Source: JBEKCD01 sp050015055
GTDB lineage: Archaea; Thermoproteota; Bathyarchaeia; Bathyarchaeales; Bathycorpusculaceae
Reading direction: 5' to 3'
NCBI GenBank assembly: GCA_050015055.1
Contig: JBEKCD010000008.1
Coordinates: forward strand, 1 to 64,000
Length of the DNA stretch: 64,000 nt
Shown piece after piece: positions 33,160 through 41,038 of the stretch. The first letter of the stretch is position 1. Each line of letters opens with the position of its first letter. The notes under the pieces are model-generated. The model was not told the DNA's origin and ran no database searches. It was given only the letters and a program-made list of their open reading frames with translations. Position numbers and translations under genes: made by a program.

Positions 33160-35222
33160 TCTTGTTCAACCTGCCCTTCTTCTGTTGAGTTAGTTTTAAC
33201 ACGCTTAACATCCTTAACGCTGTCAGAAAAGGAGGGGTCTATAATTTTCTGCTGGCTGTCTTGCTCTTTTTTTCTTTGGGGGTCTATTTCTGGGAGTGTT
33301 AAGCGTGTTAAGCGTGTTAAAATCTTGTAGGCTTCAATCAGTTTTGCCGTAGCATAGTAACCTCGTCCCCCTCGCAAGAACTTCTCGCTCTCTAGGACGG
33401 CTAACAAAGGTCTAGCTTGGTTGTTCTCTGTTAGGTCAAACTTGCTCTTCAACTGGTCTTTTGTGACTCTTCCCTGAAGCGCGATAAACTTCAGAACTTC
33501 AACAACTTTGTCACCGTCTATTCCGGCACGATAGGTTATGTTAGCTATGATTGAATCAACATCTTCTTGGCTTAGGCCTTCATACCTATCTTCCTGCGCT
33601 AGAGTGTTCAAGCTTGCATTGCTATACTGTGCTTCAATGAAGGTGACAACCGCGTCAACATGCTCTTCCGTGACGGTTACGGTTTTGTAGTCTTCAGTTG
33701 ACAGTGTCATGTTAGCAAGAGACGTTGAAAGTCTGGCCAGTTTCCATTTTACATCGATGCTTGTTAATGGGACAGAATCGGCGAAGAATCTCTGATAAAG
33801 GTCCGTGGCTGAACTCAATATTTTCTCGGCAGCTTTAGGTGTGAACTCAACTTTTGCCGTGTTGCTCCAGCACCAACGCAACACATCAGCCAACAGCTCT
33901 AAGTCCTTGTCATAGTTTGAATTAAGCTGTTTGTTAACGTCCTCAGCCTTCACGTCCCGTGAGTCTGCGAAAACTGCTAAGTCGAGCCTTGCTATGCCGG
34001 TCTTGTCAAAAACGGTGGAAAGCGTCTGTATCGGATAAAGAAAGTCTTTCAGGCTCTTGGTGCAGAATTTGTCTTGTTCCCGGTCGACTGCATTGGCAAT
34101 CTTTATCTGTCTGGTCCGTGCGTATGCGCTGTTTTTGGCAGCCTTGGCTATCGTTACAACTCCGCTTCGCTCAGATTCCGCAAGGGCTGCCCATTGGCTG
34201 AAGGGCAGTTTGTGGGCTCCATCGATGGCCAAGAGCTTTCTATCGTTGAGAACAAGAAACCCCCAGTCAACGGACCATTGACCTTTCTCGCTTTGTGTTG
34301 CAGTTCCAACCAAGCCAACTGCGCTGGCAGTTTCAGCGGTTATGAGTACTCCAGCTTTCAATAGCAATATCTGTTTTTTCACTGTTTCCGACTTGCCGGT
34401 TGTCGTATCTCCAATGTCGGCAACGTTTCCCCATCCTCTTTCAACTTTTCCATTCAGTTGAATGTATGTAGGAGTGAAGAAAGCCAAGAATCCTTCAAAA
34501 GCCAGGTTGGTGCGTCCGATAATCTGCGAGAACTTCTCGAAGTTTGACAGAATCCAGTCGACGCGCTGCTGGACCGTTAAACCGTTGAATCTGCCTCTCA
34601 ATTTGTCGAGTCTACCCATGTCAAAACTGCGGAACTCTTCGGGAAACTCAACTTCGTAGACAAGTAGTGTCGTGTTTTGGCTGTGAGGGTTAGGCAGGAC
34701 GATGCCCTTAAGCCTGACAAGACTTGAGGCTTCAAATGTGATAGGCTTGTTAGCGCACACATAAATGTCGAAGCCTTTGTATTCGTAGCCTTTTTCGTCG
34801 ACGATTTTACCTTCTCGTTTTTCAAGCGTAAAAACTGGGGGTCGCACCCTAATCTTGTAGATCGTCCGGTATTTTTGCTCTTCAACCCTGATTCTGCTGC
34901 CAGACTCGTTGACAACTCCCTCAACGAATCTTTGTAACCGTTTGTACTTGACGTCCTCGTTGACGCCGACACACTTTATGTTAATCGGGTTTTTCTCGCC
35001 AATTTCTATGGTTCTAACGGGTTCTTCAACGCCGTCTTTGTCTGTGACATAGACCTGAAGGGTTTTAGGAACAAGATAGCTGATGGATGTAGAGCTGACT
35101 ACGCCTTCAACGATTACGGGGCGATCGGCAACTTCGGGGTTTTCAATCATAGTAAGATGTTCAAGAACAACGGGTTCAGCCGCGTCCTTTTCAACTTGGT
35201 CTAGCGCTCTAGCTGACGCCAT
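33156..35222 (-). CDS. Highly diverged MCM-type replicative helicase
   Basis: The 688-residue protein has an MCM-like N-terminal OB region (about 30-200), then the AAA+ core: VADIGDTTTGKSETVKKQIL (Walker A, 271-278), the SAVGLVGTATQSEKGQWSVD insert, then NDRKLLAIDGAHKL in the Walker B place and VTIAKAAKNSAYARTRQIKI around sensor 1. A C-terminal winged helix follows. Normal MCMs read IDEFDKM; here the catalytic Glu is Gly (IDGAH). The family call is by order and context of motifs. It is the element's likely replication helicase and lies in the leftward operon. Confidence 0.82.
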   Translation of the reverse strand: MASARALDQVEKDAAEPVVLEHLTMIENPEVADRPVIVEGVVSSTSISYLVPKTLQVYVTDKDGVEEPVRTIEIGEKNPINIKCVGVNEDVKYKRLQRFVEGVVNESGSRIRVEEQKYRTIYKIRVRPPVFTLEKREGKIVDEKGYEYKGFDIYVCANKPITFEASSLVRLKGIVLPNPHSQNTTLLVYEVEFPEEFRSFDMGRLDKLRGRFNGLTVQQRVDWILSNFEKFSQIIGRTNLAFEGFLAFFTPTYIQLNGKVERGWGNVADIGDTTTGKSETVKKQILLLKAGVLITAETASAVGLVGTATQSEKGQWSVDWGFLVLNDRKLLAIDGAHKLPFSQWAALAESERSGVVTIAKAAKNSAYARTRQIKIANAVDREQDKFCTKSLKDFLYPIQTLSTVFDKTGIARLDLAVFADSRDVKAEDVNKQLNSNYDKDLELLADVLRWCWSNTAKVEFTPKAAEKILSSATDLYQRFFADSVPLTSIDVKWKLARLSTSLANMTLSTEDYKTVTVTEEHVDAVVTFIEAQYSNASLNTLAQEDRYEGLSQEDVDSIIANITYRAGIDGDKVVEVLKFIALQGRVTKDQLKSKFDLTENNQARPLLAVLESEKFLRGGRGYYATAKLIEAYKILTRLTRLTLPEIDPQRKKEQDSQQKIIDPSFSDSVKDVKRVKTNSTEEGQVEQE
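33194..33322. repeat. 17-bp inverted repeat inside the MCM gene
   Basis: TTTTAACACGCTTAACA at 33194-33210 is the exact reverse complement of 33306-33322. A further TGTTAAGCG unit lies next to the right arm. The pair lies in the C-terminal coding region. Confidence 0.55.
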
Positions 35223-35574
35223 GTTGCTTCATCTCTGTTATTTCGCGGTTTTCCCCTTTCCTGACGAATGTTGTTGTTTCAGGTTTTCTGGGACGATACA
35301 GAAGTCTCGGACGGTACGGAAGACAGAAAAACGAGCATGCCTCATCTTGAGACAACAGCGAAGCATCATCCACATTCCAAGTGCAAAAAGTGGTTCTGAA
35401 AGCTGCACAATCCCCGCAACGGTTCTTGATTTTCGGTTTGTCCTCTATATGCTGTCGTTTCCATTCAGGGTGAGTTTCAGCCCACGTATGAACCATCTTA
35501 GCATGTTCAACCGCGTCGCTGGGAACGTCGGAAACTATGCCGCGTGAAGGCTTCAGTTCTTCCTCTTCCTTCAT
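35209..35574 (-). CDS. Cys-rich element protein (121 aa)
   Basis: Residues about 50-85 carry NRCGDCAAFRTTFCTW and later DEACSFFC: a C-x2-C-x7-C cluster then A-C-x2-F, a short zinc or Fe-S site seen in small archaeal proteins. A basic tail follows. The 3' end overlaps the MCM start. The 42-residue protein encoded at 36091-36219 has the same Cys signature, so the two may be related. The function is unknown. Confidence 0.68.
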   Translation of the reverse strand: MKEEEELKPSRGIVSDVPSDAVEHAKMVHTWAETHPEWKRQHIEDKPKIKNRCGDCAAFRTTFCTWNVDDASLLSQDEACSFFCLPYRPRLLYRPRKPETTTFVRKGENREITEMKQHGVS

Positions 35575-35594
35575 AGCCTAGCCTACCAATTCTT

Positions 35595-36071
35595 TCACTT
35601 TCGTTTGACAAACTGACTCTTCTTTCGACCCAACACTTTCTGATCTTGGAAAACCCATACGTACCACAGCAAACCCTGACTGTCTCGTGTGCTAATCTTG
35701 CCCCCAGCATGTTGCAGTACGAAGGCGCGTAGGGCTAGAAAATCAGCGTTTGATTCGTCATTGCAAAGCTGAAAATCACCGTTTTCATTGTGTCGGTCTT
35801 GCCAAGGAATACGGTCAATGTTATAAGGTAGCCGTGTCAGGTCTTTCGCTGGCGGTTTCGTTTCACTGAGTGTCTTAGCACCATGTTGTACGGGTTCGCC
35901 TGCAAGCCAACCGTCCACCAAACCTTCAGCAGCAGCCCGCGCTTGTTCAATGTCGCGCTCGTCTTGTATGGCCATTTCAACCTCATAGTGGACGCGGTTC
36001 CACCGTCCAGCCTTTTCGTCGCCAGTTGTCACGCCCTTGCTGACAAGAATTCGCGTCACTTTAAAACTCAT
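35595..36071 (-). CDS. Element protein of unknown function (158 aa)
   Basis: ATG at 36071 is chosen because GGTGA lies just upstream; a longer GTG start at 36161 would overlap the preceding 42-residue gene out of frame. The product has FKVTRILVSKGVTTGDEKAG, VHYEVEMAIQDERDIEQARA and a C-terminal DFLALRAFVLQHAGGKIST. The strand-then-helix first half suggests a compact domain. It is conserved in layout with the neighbouring helicase operon. No family is recognised. Confidence 0.62.
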   Translation of the reverse strand: MSFKVTRILVSKGVTTGDEKAGRWNRVHYEVEMAIQDERDIEQARAAAEGLVDGWLAGEPVQHGAKTLSETKPPAKDLTRLPYNIDRIPWQDRHNENGDFQLCNDESNADFLALRAFVLQHAGGKISTRDSQGLLWYVWVFQDQKVLGRKKSQFVKRK

Positions 36072-36090
36072 GCACTTCACCAACTCAAAA

Positions 36091-36219
36091 TTAAGTTCGT
36101 TTTGGGGTGAACTCTTCACATGCTTGAGTGCTTGCCACTCGGTTTTTCCGGCCTTTGTCACACCTTCCGATCCAACTGAGGCACTCGCAGCAGAATTTTG
36201 TTGTTAACATATCACTCAT
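36091..36219 (-). CDS. 42-residue Cys-cluster protein
   Basis: ATG at 36219 overlaps the preceding stop (ATGA) and follows GGTGA. The product MSDMLTTKFCCECLSWIGRC plus TQACEEFTP has C-x2-C-x6-C and A-C-x2-F, the same spacing logic as the 121-residue protein at 35209. It probably binds zinc or an Fe-S cluster. The function is unknown. Confidence 0.6.
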   Translation of the reverse strand: MSDMLTTKFCCECLSWIGRCDKGRKNRVASTQACEEFTPKRT

Positions 36220-36323
36220 GGAGATTCACCTTTCAAAATTTTTCTACATTCAGCGAGCTCTTTCCCCAGATCCTTGAGAATAAGTCTGACCTTTGCCAGC
36301 TTCTCTTCTGGGCTGCTGCTCAT
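36216..36323 (-). CDS. 35-residue helical protein
   Basis: ATG at 36323 overlaps the AbrB stop, and its own stop overlaps the next start, so it is translated within the operon. The product (MSSSPEEKLAKVRLILKDLG, then KELAECRKILKG) is a single amphipathic helix, as expected for a small partner or coiled-coil peptide. Confidence 0.52.
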   Translation of the reverse strand: MSSSPEEKLAKVRLILKDLGKELAECRKILKGESP

Positions 36324-36505
36324 TGTGCCGGAGCCTCTTCTTTTTTGATAGGTTCCAAAATTATCCGTCCTTGGTCGTCGACTTTAAGAATGAATAAATC
36401 AGTGTTTTTTTCACCGAATCGACGTCTCAGAGCACGCGGAATGACAACAACTTTGCTATGGTCACTGAGGTAGGCCTTACAAGTGGTGATCACTTCCTCC
36501 GTCAA
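36320..36505 (-). CDS. AbrB/SpoVT-type transition-state-like regulator
   Basis: The 61-residue protein is an AbrB domain: SDHSKVVVIPRALRRRFGEK, then DLFILKVDDQGRIILEPIKK. Such proteins dimerise through swapped hairpins and bind promoters of mobile and stationary-phase genes. TTG at 36505 lies about 25 bp from a TATA box (36530-36539 region), so its mRNA is nearly leaderless. It heads the leftward helicase operon and diverges from the winged-helix gene at 36573. Confidence 0.85.
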   Translation of the reverse strand: MTEEVITTCKAYLSDHSKVVVIPRALRRRFGEKNTDLFILKVDDQGRIILEPIKKEEAPAQ

Positions 36506-36529
36506 ATCTTTACACCTCTACTGTGTGTA

Positions 36530-36557
36530 TTTTATATACCACTTACGAACATACGAT
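36530..36557. promoter_or_regulatory. Divergent promoter with an operator-like half site
   Basis: A TATTTTATATACC box lies between the AbrB gene and the winged-helix gene at 36573 and can serve both directions. Beside it ACGAACATACGAT (36545-36557) matches, at 11 of 13 bases, one arm of the integrase operator at 38340-38352, so one regulator may act on both. Confidence 0.45.
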
Positions 36558-36572
36558 ACCTTCGACCCGACA

Positions 36573-37268
36573 ATGTCAACTGTTCAAACTATGGAAAAAT
36601 ACCATAGAAACCAGAAGAAACTCGACAAAGCTGCTGGCATTCTTCGACAAAATCCACACGGTATAAAAGTTGCCTACTTCGCCACGAAGCTCCATATGGC
36701 AAGGTCAAGCGCTTATGACATCATGGAAACCCTAGACCTACAGGGCAAAGGGTACCTTGAGAGAGGAACATGCTATCCCAAAGACTCACTTGAAAGAACG
36801 CATCCTTGGCATGGCCCTGAATTTGATTTTCGGGTTGAACATTCAAAGGAATTGTTTGCCTCGATATTTGGGAAGCCCGGCACGATTGGGGCGAATCCCT
36901 ACGACGATATGTTGGGATGGCTTATTTTCAGCGCCAGAATCGAATCAAACACTGGCGACCGCATAAATGAGAATTTGTCTTGTTTGCGCGAACACCTTAG
37001 ATCATATTCTGACATTGACACGAAAATGAAAGACGTCGAAAGAATTGAAGATACGCTCTGTTCTGAGACAATCGTTTGTGAACCGACTAACGATAAAGAT
37101 TATCGACCCATGACTGACTCGGTTGAGTCTCCGTCTAAAGAATGTGAAGAACTGAAGATCTGGCTTTACTGGGAACTCCGTCGTTTGAACGATCTCGTTC
37201 AACATGGAACACATCTAAAAGGAACTTGTACTCGCTGCCCGGGTGGACATGCGACAATAAAAGAGTAA
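36573..37268 (+). CDS. Winged-helix regulator with C-terminal helical domain (231 aa)
   Basis: ATG at 36573 follows the TATA box at 36531-36540 by about 35 bp. The N-terminal 65 residues are a helix-turn-helix with wing (LDKAAGILRQNPHGIKVAYF, MARSSAYDIMETL). The rest is mostly helical and acidic. Near the C-terminus CTRCPGGH offers two Cys and a His that may bind zinc. The divergent arrangement with the AbrB gene and the operator-like site suggest it controls the lysis/lysogeny-type or copy-number switch of the element; that role is inferred. Confidence 0.7.
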   Translation: MSTVQTMEKYHRNQKKLDKAAGILRQNPHGIKVAYFATKLHMARSSAYDIMETLDLQGKGYLERGTCYPKDSLERTHPWHGPEFDFRVEHSKELFASIFGKPGTIGANPYDDMLGWLIFSARIESNTGDRINENLSCLREHLRSYSDIDTKMKDVERIEDTLCSETIVCEPTNDKDYRPMTDSVESPSKECEELKIWLYWELRRLNDLVQHGTHLKGTCTRCPGGHATIKE

Positions 37269-37272
37269 ATCC

Positions 37273-38334
37273 TCATTCAGGGGCTACTTCTTTCTGAAGA
37301 TCCTCATACAGTTTTTCCATTCTGGCCACGCGTTGTTCTAGGTCGCTTTTCATGTCAATTTCCGACCTGATCAACTTAGACGCGTCGAATGGCAAGCCAC
37401 ACCGGATGCAAAACTCAGCAATCCCAGGATTCACAGTTTCACATCTGCCACACTTCTTAGGAGCCATAGGACTCGTTTCAACCTTCTCTATCGTCTTCAC
37501 ACCGCTAGCCTTAAGCAAGTCTTCGTCTAGGTCCATGCCAGATAAATGAACGTAAGTCGCGCTCATACGTGAATCAGCCTTCCATCCTGCAAAAACCTTA
37601 TTCTTTCCATCGCTCAGAAACTTCGCGGTTTCGGTTAATCGTGAGTGTCTGAGCCAATGAGGATTAACTGGCTTCGTTATTCCAGCACGTTTCGCACAGC
37701 TCCTTAGAACCAAGGCCACACCACCAATGCTTAACGGCACGTCCGGGCTTTCACGAGAAACCCATAAAGGCGAATCACGCTTCTTACTGCCTAAAGTCTG
37801 CATCCACTGTTGCAGATATGGCACACTCTCAATTATTCTGATTCTTCGCGTCCCTGTCTTACCTGAAACGCTGAAGAACGCTCCAAACTTGTCGAAAACC
37901 ACATCTCCAACCTTCAAGCCTAGAAACTCTGAAACTCTAGCTCCTGTCTCATAAAGAACCGCGATTATGGCCTGATCCCTAAAGTTCGACGCAACCTTAA
38001 CCATACTAGCTATATCGTCCTTCGTCAGAAGGTCGCCAGAGTTTATGGGTTTGGTCCTTGCCATGTCCTTATGCGTCACTGGCAAGCCTTCAACCAATTT
38101 CCGATTTCCGCGCCACTTGTAAAACTGCCTCAGATAAAGGCGGTATGTTGCTCTTGAACACTTGGTAGGCACACCGTCCAAGAACTTTTCTATGTCTTTC
38201 AACGTGACCTGATCTAGCGGTTTGTTGACGGACCGCGTGAACTGTTCCAAGAATCTGCGATAGTTCTCCTGGGTTCTAGGGCTTCTTTCTTTCTTTGTTC
38301 TTACGAAGTGGTCGATTAAGGTTGTGTTGCTCAT
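37273..38334 (-). CDS. Tyrosine integrase with C-terminal zinc ribbon
   Basis: The 353-residue protein is a XerC/D-like integrase. A SAM-like core-binding domain (SPRTQENYRRFLEQFTRSVN) is followed by the catalytic set: Arg in LYETGARVSEFLGL (133), Lys in VSGKTGTRRI (159), His-x-x-Arg in PHWLRHSRLT (226, 229) and Tyr in RMSATYVHLSG (261). A zinc ribbon near 294-315 (KKCGRCETVNPGIAEFCIRC) and a coiled tail complete it. It is leftward at the element's right end with a palindromic operator in its promoter. It is the likely integration enzyme. Confidence 0.93.
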   Translation of the reverse strand: MSNTTLIDHFVRTKKERSPRTQENYRRFLEQFTRSVNKPLDQVTLKDIEKFLDGVPTKCSRATYRLYLRQFYKWRGNRKLVEGLPVTHKDMARTKPINSGDLLTKDDIASMVKVASNFRDQAIIAVLYETGARVSEFLGLKVGDVVFDKFGAFFSVSGKTGTRRIRIIESVPYLQQWMQTLGSKKRDSPLWVSRESPDVPLSIGGVALVLRSCAKRAGITKPVNPHWLRHSRLTETAKFLSDGKNKVFAGWKADSRMSATYVHLSGMDLDEDLLKASGVKTIEKVETSPMAPKKCGRCETVNPGIAEFCIRCGLPFDASKLIRSEIDMKSDLEQRVARMEKLYEDLQKEVAPE

Positions 38335-38337
38335 ATC

Positions 38338-38360
38338 GGTCGAACATACTATGTACGACC
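38338..38360. promoter_or_regulatory. Palindromic operator of the integrase gene
   Basis: GGTCGAACATA-C-TATGTACGACC: two 11-bp arms with one mismatch around a single central base. It lies between the TATA box (38364-38371, minus strand CTTATATA) and the integrase start, so a bound dimer would block transcription. Confidence 0.65.
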
Positions 38361-38533
38361 GTGTATATAAGTGTTATAGACAAAAAACTCTTATCATTTG
38401 AGTCTCATGATTGCAAAAGCTCGACGTTTGTGCATGTTTTCCAGCTAACGGCCATCAGCTCTCTGGCCGGCGAATCAGTTCTTCCTTCTGCTTAAGCAGA
38501 GCGAAATTTAGGTTTGTACGCAAATGGTCTGAA

Positions 38534-39865
38534 ATGTTTAAATCGTTTGAGATCCAAAAGTTAGAGGCGGAAGTGATTATTTTGGCTGATCTTAGGGAGA
38601 GACTGAGGATTGACGAAGAGAACTTGAGGGAGATAAATAGTTTCTTGTTACGGAAGGATAATCCCCTCATTGACGGTGTTCTGCAAGTTGTTGAGAAGTA
38701 CGGTGGCGTGGATGAGATCAACCGCAGAGCCAAGGAGGCTCACAGGATTGAAAACCTCATGGGCAGGCTTGAGAGGAAGAAGTCATCCTTCGTCAAGGAC
38801 CTCCAATGGCTGATGAAAAGGCGGGATGAAGAGGCCTTTATCAGCATCCCTGAATACCGGAAGAAAATTCTGGGAAAAAAGATGGAGTCGACAAAGTTCG
38901 ACGAGTCTTTCGCTGTGACACTGGAAATCAGCGCGTTCAACTTCTTCCCGTGGATTGTTGAAGAGGCAAAGAGAGCCATTGCACAGAAAAACTTGATGCC
39001 CGCCCGTTACATACGGGTGCGTTCGATGAAAGAGCAGGTTGAAGACGATGATGTCGTAGCCTTTGCAGCTGCGATGCAGGTTGTAGGGGCCTCTTATGTT
39101 CAAACGTTAGACACTAAAGGTACAATGCAGGGGTCGGACGGCAAACCCGTTAACATTCATCTGGGCGGCGCGGACACTATCACAGGGTATTTTGGAGGAG
39201 TCGGAGTTCCGAATGATTACACGTTGAAGTGGGTAGACGAGTTTCTCCACTATTACACTGAATATGGCCTTCCACAGGTCTTGAACACGAATTCGGGCAC
39301 AGTTTTGCTGGGATATTGGCTCCGAAAACTGGGAATTGACATTGAATTCAAGATTTCAGTGTTTCTGGGAAACGACAATCCCTACTCAATCCTGTGGACG
39401 TTGATGACTGCAAAACTTTTCAGCCGGAATGACGGTTCCACTCCGCTCATCGGGTTCAACCTTTCAAACTCCGTTAACAACGAGACGATTGAGCTCTCTT
39501 CTTACGTTAGAAAAGCGTTTGGCTTTGAAGACATCGTCCGCATTGAGCATCACATCACTGAAGCCTACAAGAGCATCGTGAGACAACCCTACGACCGCAC
39601 AGATGAGCTTATGCAACTCGCAAACCACGTAAGTAACATCAGTGCAAAACACGAAGGCGGAAAACCCGAGATTGAAGAAAAAAGGGAACACCCATCAGAC
39701 ATTCTGGACTACTTCATGACCAAAAAAGACATCACGGAGAAGGGATTGATGCCTAAACTCGTGACCAACTATCTCGACAAACACGACGCGCTCAACGCCA
39801 CAGCCGAAGCTCTGTCCCGACACGGGCTAACTTTCATAGCGGCACAGAAACTACACAAACAGTAG
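38534..39865 (+). CDS. Conserved protein of unknown function (443 aa)
   Basis: ATG at 38534 gives 443 residues; upstream in-frame codons read poorly. The sequence has long helices at 1-130 (QKLEAEVIILADLRERLRID), then alpha/beta segments with GGADTITGYFGGVGVPNDYT, LPQVLNTNSGTVLLGYWLRK and FLGNDNPYSILWTLMTAKL. The regular alternation could be a TIM barrel with an N-terminal helical domain. I cannot name the family. It is the first chromosomal gene right of the element and stands alone. Confidence 0.8.
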   Translation: MFKSFEIQKLEAEVIILADLRERLRIDEENLREINSFLLRKDNPLIDGVLQVVEKYGGVDEINRRAKEAHRIENLMGRLERKKSSFVKDLQWLMKRRDEEAFISIPEYRKKILGKKMESTKFDESFAVTLEISAFNFFPWIVEEAKRAIAQKNLMPARYIRVRSMKEQVEDDDVVAFAAAMQVVGASYVQTLDTKGTMQGSDGKPVNIHLGGADTITGYFGGVGVPNDYTLKWVDEFLHYYTEYGLPQVLNTNSGTVLLGYWLRKLGIDIEFKISVFLGNDNPYSILWTLMTAKLFSRNDGSTPLIGFNLSNSVNNETIELSSYVRKAFGFEDIVRIEHHITEAYKSIVRQPYDRTDELMQLANHVSNISAKHEGGKPEIEEKREHPSDILDYFMTKKDITEKGLMPKLVTNYLDKHDALNATAEALSRHGLTFIAAQKLHKQ

Positions 39866-39943
39866 CGAACTCACGCGCTCCGAGGGTCGGCTGACTCGTG
39901 CTGACAACATTTCCATATACGCGCGCGGCAAGCGAGTCATTAC

Positions 39944-40684
39944 TTACCAACTTTCTTGGGGTCGGCGCATGACCATGAAGACCGTTGTGATCACGAAGAA
40001 GACAGTCGTTATGGCAAGAACAATTGCCACGCTTCTTGTGCTGTCAAGCGTACCCATACTGCCTTGCAGCGACGTGTAGTTCTGCTGCAGTTGCAGGTAG
40101 GTCTGATTAAGTTGAAGGTAAGCGTTCGTCAGGTTGGAGTAATCACCCTTTAGTTGGGTGTAACTGCCATTCAAATCTTTGAGCTGACCCTCAAGGCCTT
40201 CGAGAAGCGTATCTTCAACATGAGTCATATAGAAGCCGCTCACAGCGTTCGGAAATGTTAAGTCTAAGGCTCCAAGGCTTATCGAATAGGTCAACGTGAT
40301 CTCTCCAAAGGTCACACCTGAGACCCCGTCTGGAACAGTGAAGGTCTCGTTGTAATCGCTTTCCATCTCATTTGGCAAGTTGCTGCTGTTGAGGTCTCCA
40401 ATTGAAACTTTCTCTGTTCCATTCAGAAAACCATAAACATCGAGTCTGAAGGAATCCACGTGGACCTTCGTTTCAGGCTGAGGCATGATGAGAAGCCATA
40501 CTGTCAGGGTTCCCCCGGGCCGAGTTTCCGCTGTTGCGTTAGCCTGAATAGTTAAGCCAGGCATCTCTGAGTTGAAGAAATTCTTTACGTTATCTCCCGC
40601 AACCTGCGCCCTCACCCTACAAACCATTGATAAGGTCAAAATACATACAATGAGAATCAAACCTAGTTTTACTAATGTTCTCAT
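39944..40684 (-). CDS. Secreted coiled-coil protein with C-terminal membrane anchor
   Basis: ATG at 40684 follows GGAGGG at a good distance. Residues about 1-25 are a signal peptide (KLGLILIVCILTLSMVCRV, then RA-Q), followed by a beta-rich ectodomain (ETRPGGTLTVWLLIMPQPE) with several N-x-S/T sites. A Leu/Gln coiled-coil stalk follows at about 160-205 (TQLKGDYSNLTNAYLQLNQT). A final membrane span (VAIVLAITTVFFVITTVFMV) with basic residues follows. It is an extracellular, type I-like anchored protein, probably part of the cell envelope. The function is unknown. Confidence 0.78.
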   Translation of the reverse strand: MRTLVKLGLILIVCILTLSMVCRVRAQVAGDNVKNFFNSEMPGLTIQANATAETRPGGTLTVWLLIMPQPETKVHVDSFRLDVYGFLNGTEKVSIGDLNSSNLPNEMESDYNETFTVPDGVSGVTFGEITLTYSISLGALDLTFPNAVSGFYMTHVEDTLLEGLEGQLKDLNGSYTQLKGDYSNLTNAYLQLNQTYLQLQQNYTSLQGSMGTLDSTRSVAIVLAITTVFFVITTVFMVMRRPQESW

Positions 40685-40798
40685 TTTTCTGCCCTCCAAG
40701 CAAACCCATTGACGCTTTTCTGGTCAGAGGTTATTTAACATTTTCTATCTGTTTCTCATTTCGATCCAGAAGACAGAAAACACGCGTTGATTTTGCGC

Positions 40799-41038
40799 TT
40801 ATCGCATTGAACGAATGAAGCGTTGGTACATGTATACGAAGTATATGGCAGAGAAAACGGTCAGAAGTATTTCAAAGGACAAGATAGCTGGATTGTTCTC
40901 CACGGCCATGAAGTAGCCGTGTTGAAGTATGTCCGTGAACACCAAGAGCTGCAGGAAAATGGCTCCCCCTAGGCAGCTTAGGCCTAACGTATGAAAGAGC
41001 ACCTGCGCTCGATGGTTGGACCGTGCTGGAAAGTTCAT
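40799..41038 (-). CDS. Small multi-span membrane protein (79 aa)
   Basis: ATG at 41038 lies about 30 bp from a minus-strand TATA-like CGTATAAGTG, making it leaderless. The product has two to three membrane helices (FHTLGLSCLGGAIFLQLLVF, ILSFEILLTVFSAIYFVYMY). It stands upstream of the secreted coiled-coil gene on the same strand, separated by about 115 bp. The function is unknown. Confidence 0.6.
   Translation of the reverse strand: MNFPARSNHRAQVLFHTLGLSCLGGAIFLQLLVFTDILQHGYFMAVENNPAILSFEILLTVFSAIYFVYMYQRFIRSMR

Larger units (their letters stand above)
25400..38400. mobile_element. Integrated mobile element (plasmid or provirus), about 13 kb
   Basis: Between the zinc-ribbon gene and the unknown gene at 38534 lies a block of short, overlapping genes in two opposed transcription units. 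It has two tyrosine recombinases (29584, 37273), an MCM-type helicase, AbrB and ribbon-helix-helix-like regulators, several Cys mini-proteins and secreted or membrane proteins. Almost none resemble housekeeping genes. No tRNA adjoins either end, and I could not find attL/attR by eye, so the borders are approximate. No terminase, packaging ATPase or recognised capsid protein is seen; plasmid and provirus both remain possible. Confidence 0.8.

Noticed and set aside
38338..38360. Palindrome as a recombination core site
   Set aside because: Tyrosine-recombinase core sites need a 6-8 bp spacer between arms; this has one base. An operator is more likely.
25400..38400. CRISPR array or tRNA-linked integration
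   Set aside because: No regular spaced repeats exist in the window, and no tRNA adjoins either end of the element.
38411..38533. Upstream extension of the 443-residue protein
   Set aside because: The added residues have poor composition and no ribosome binding site; ATG at 38534 is a better start.
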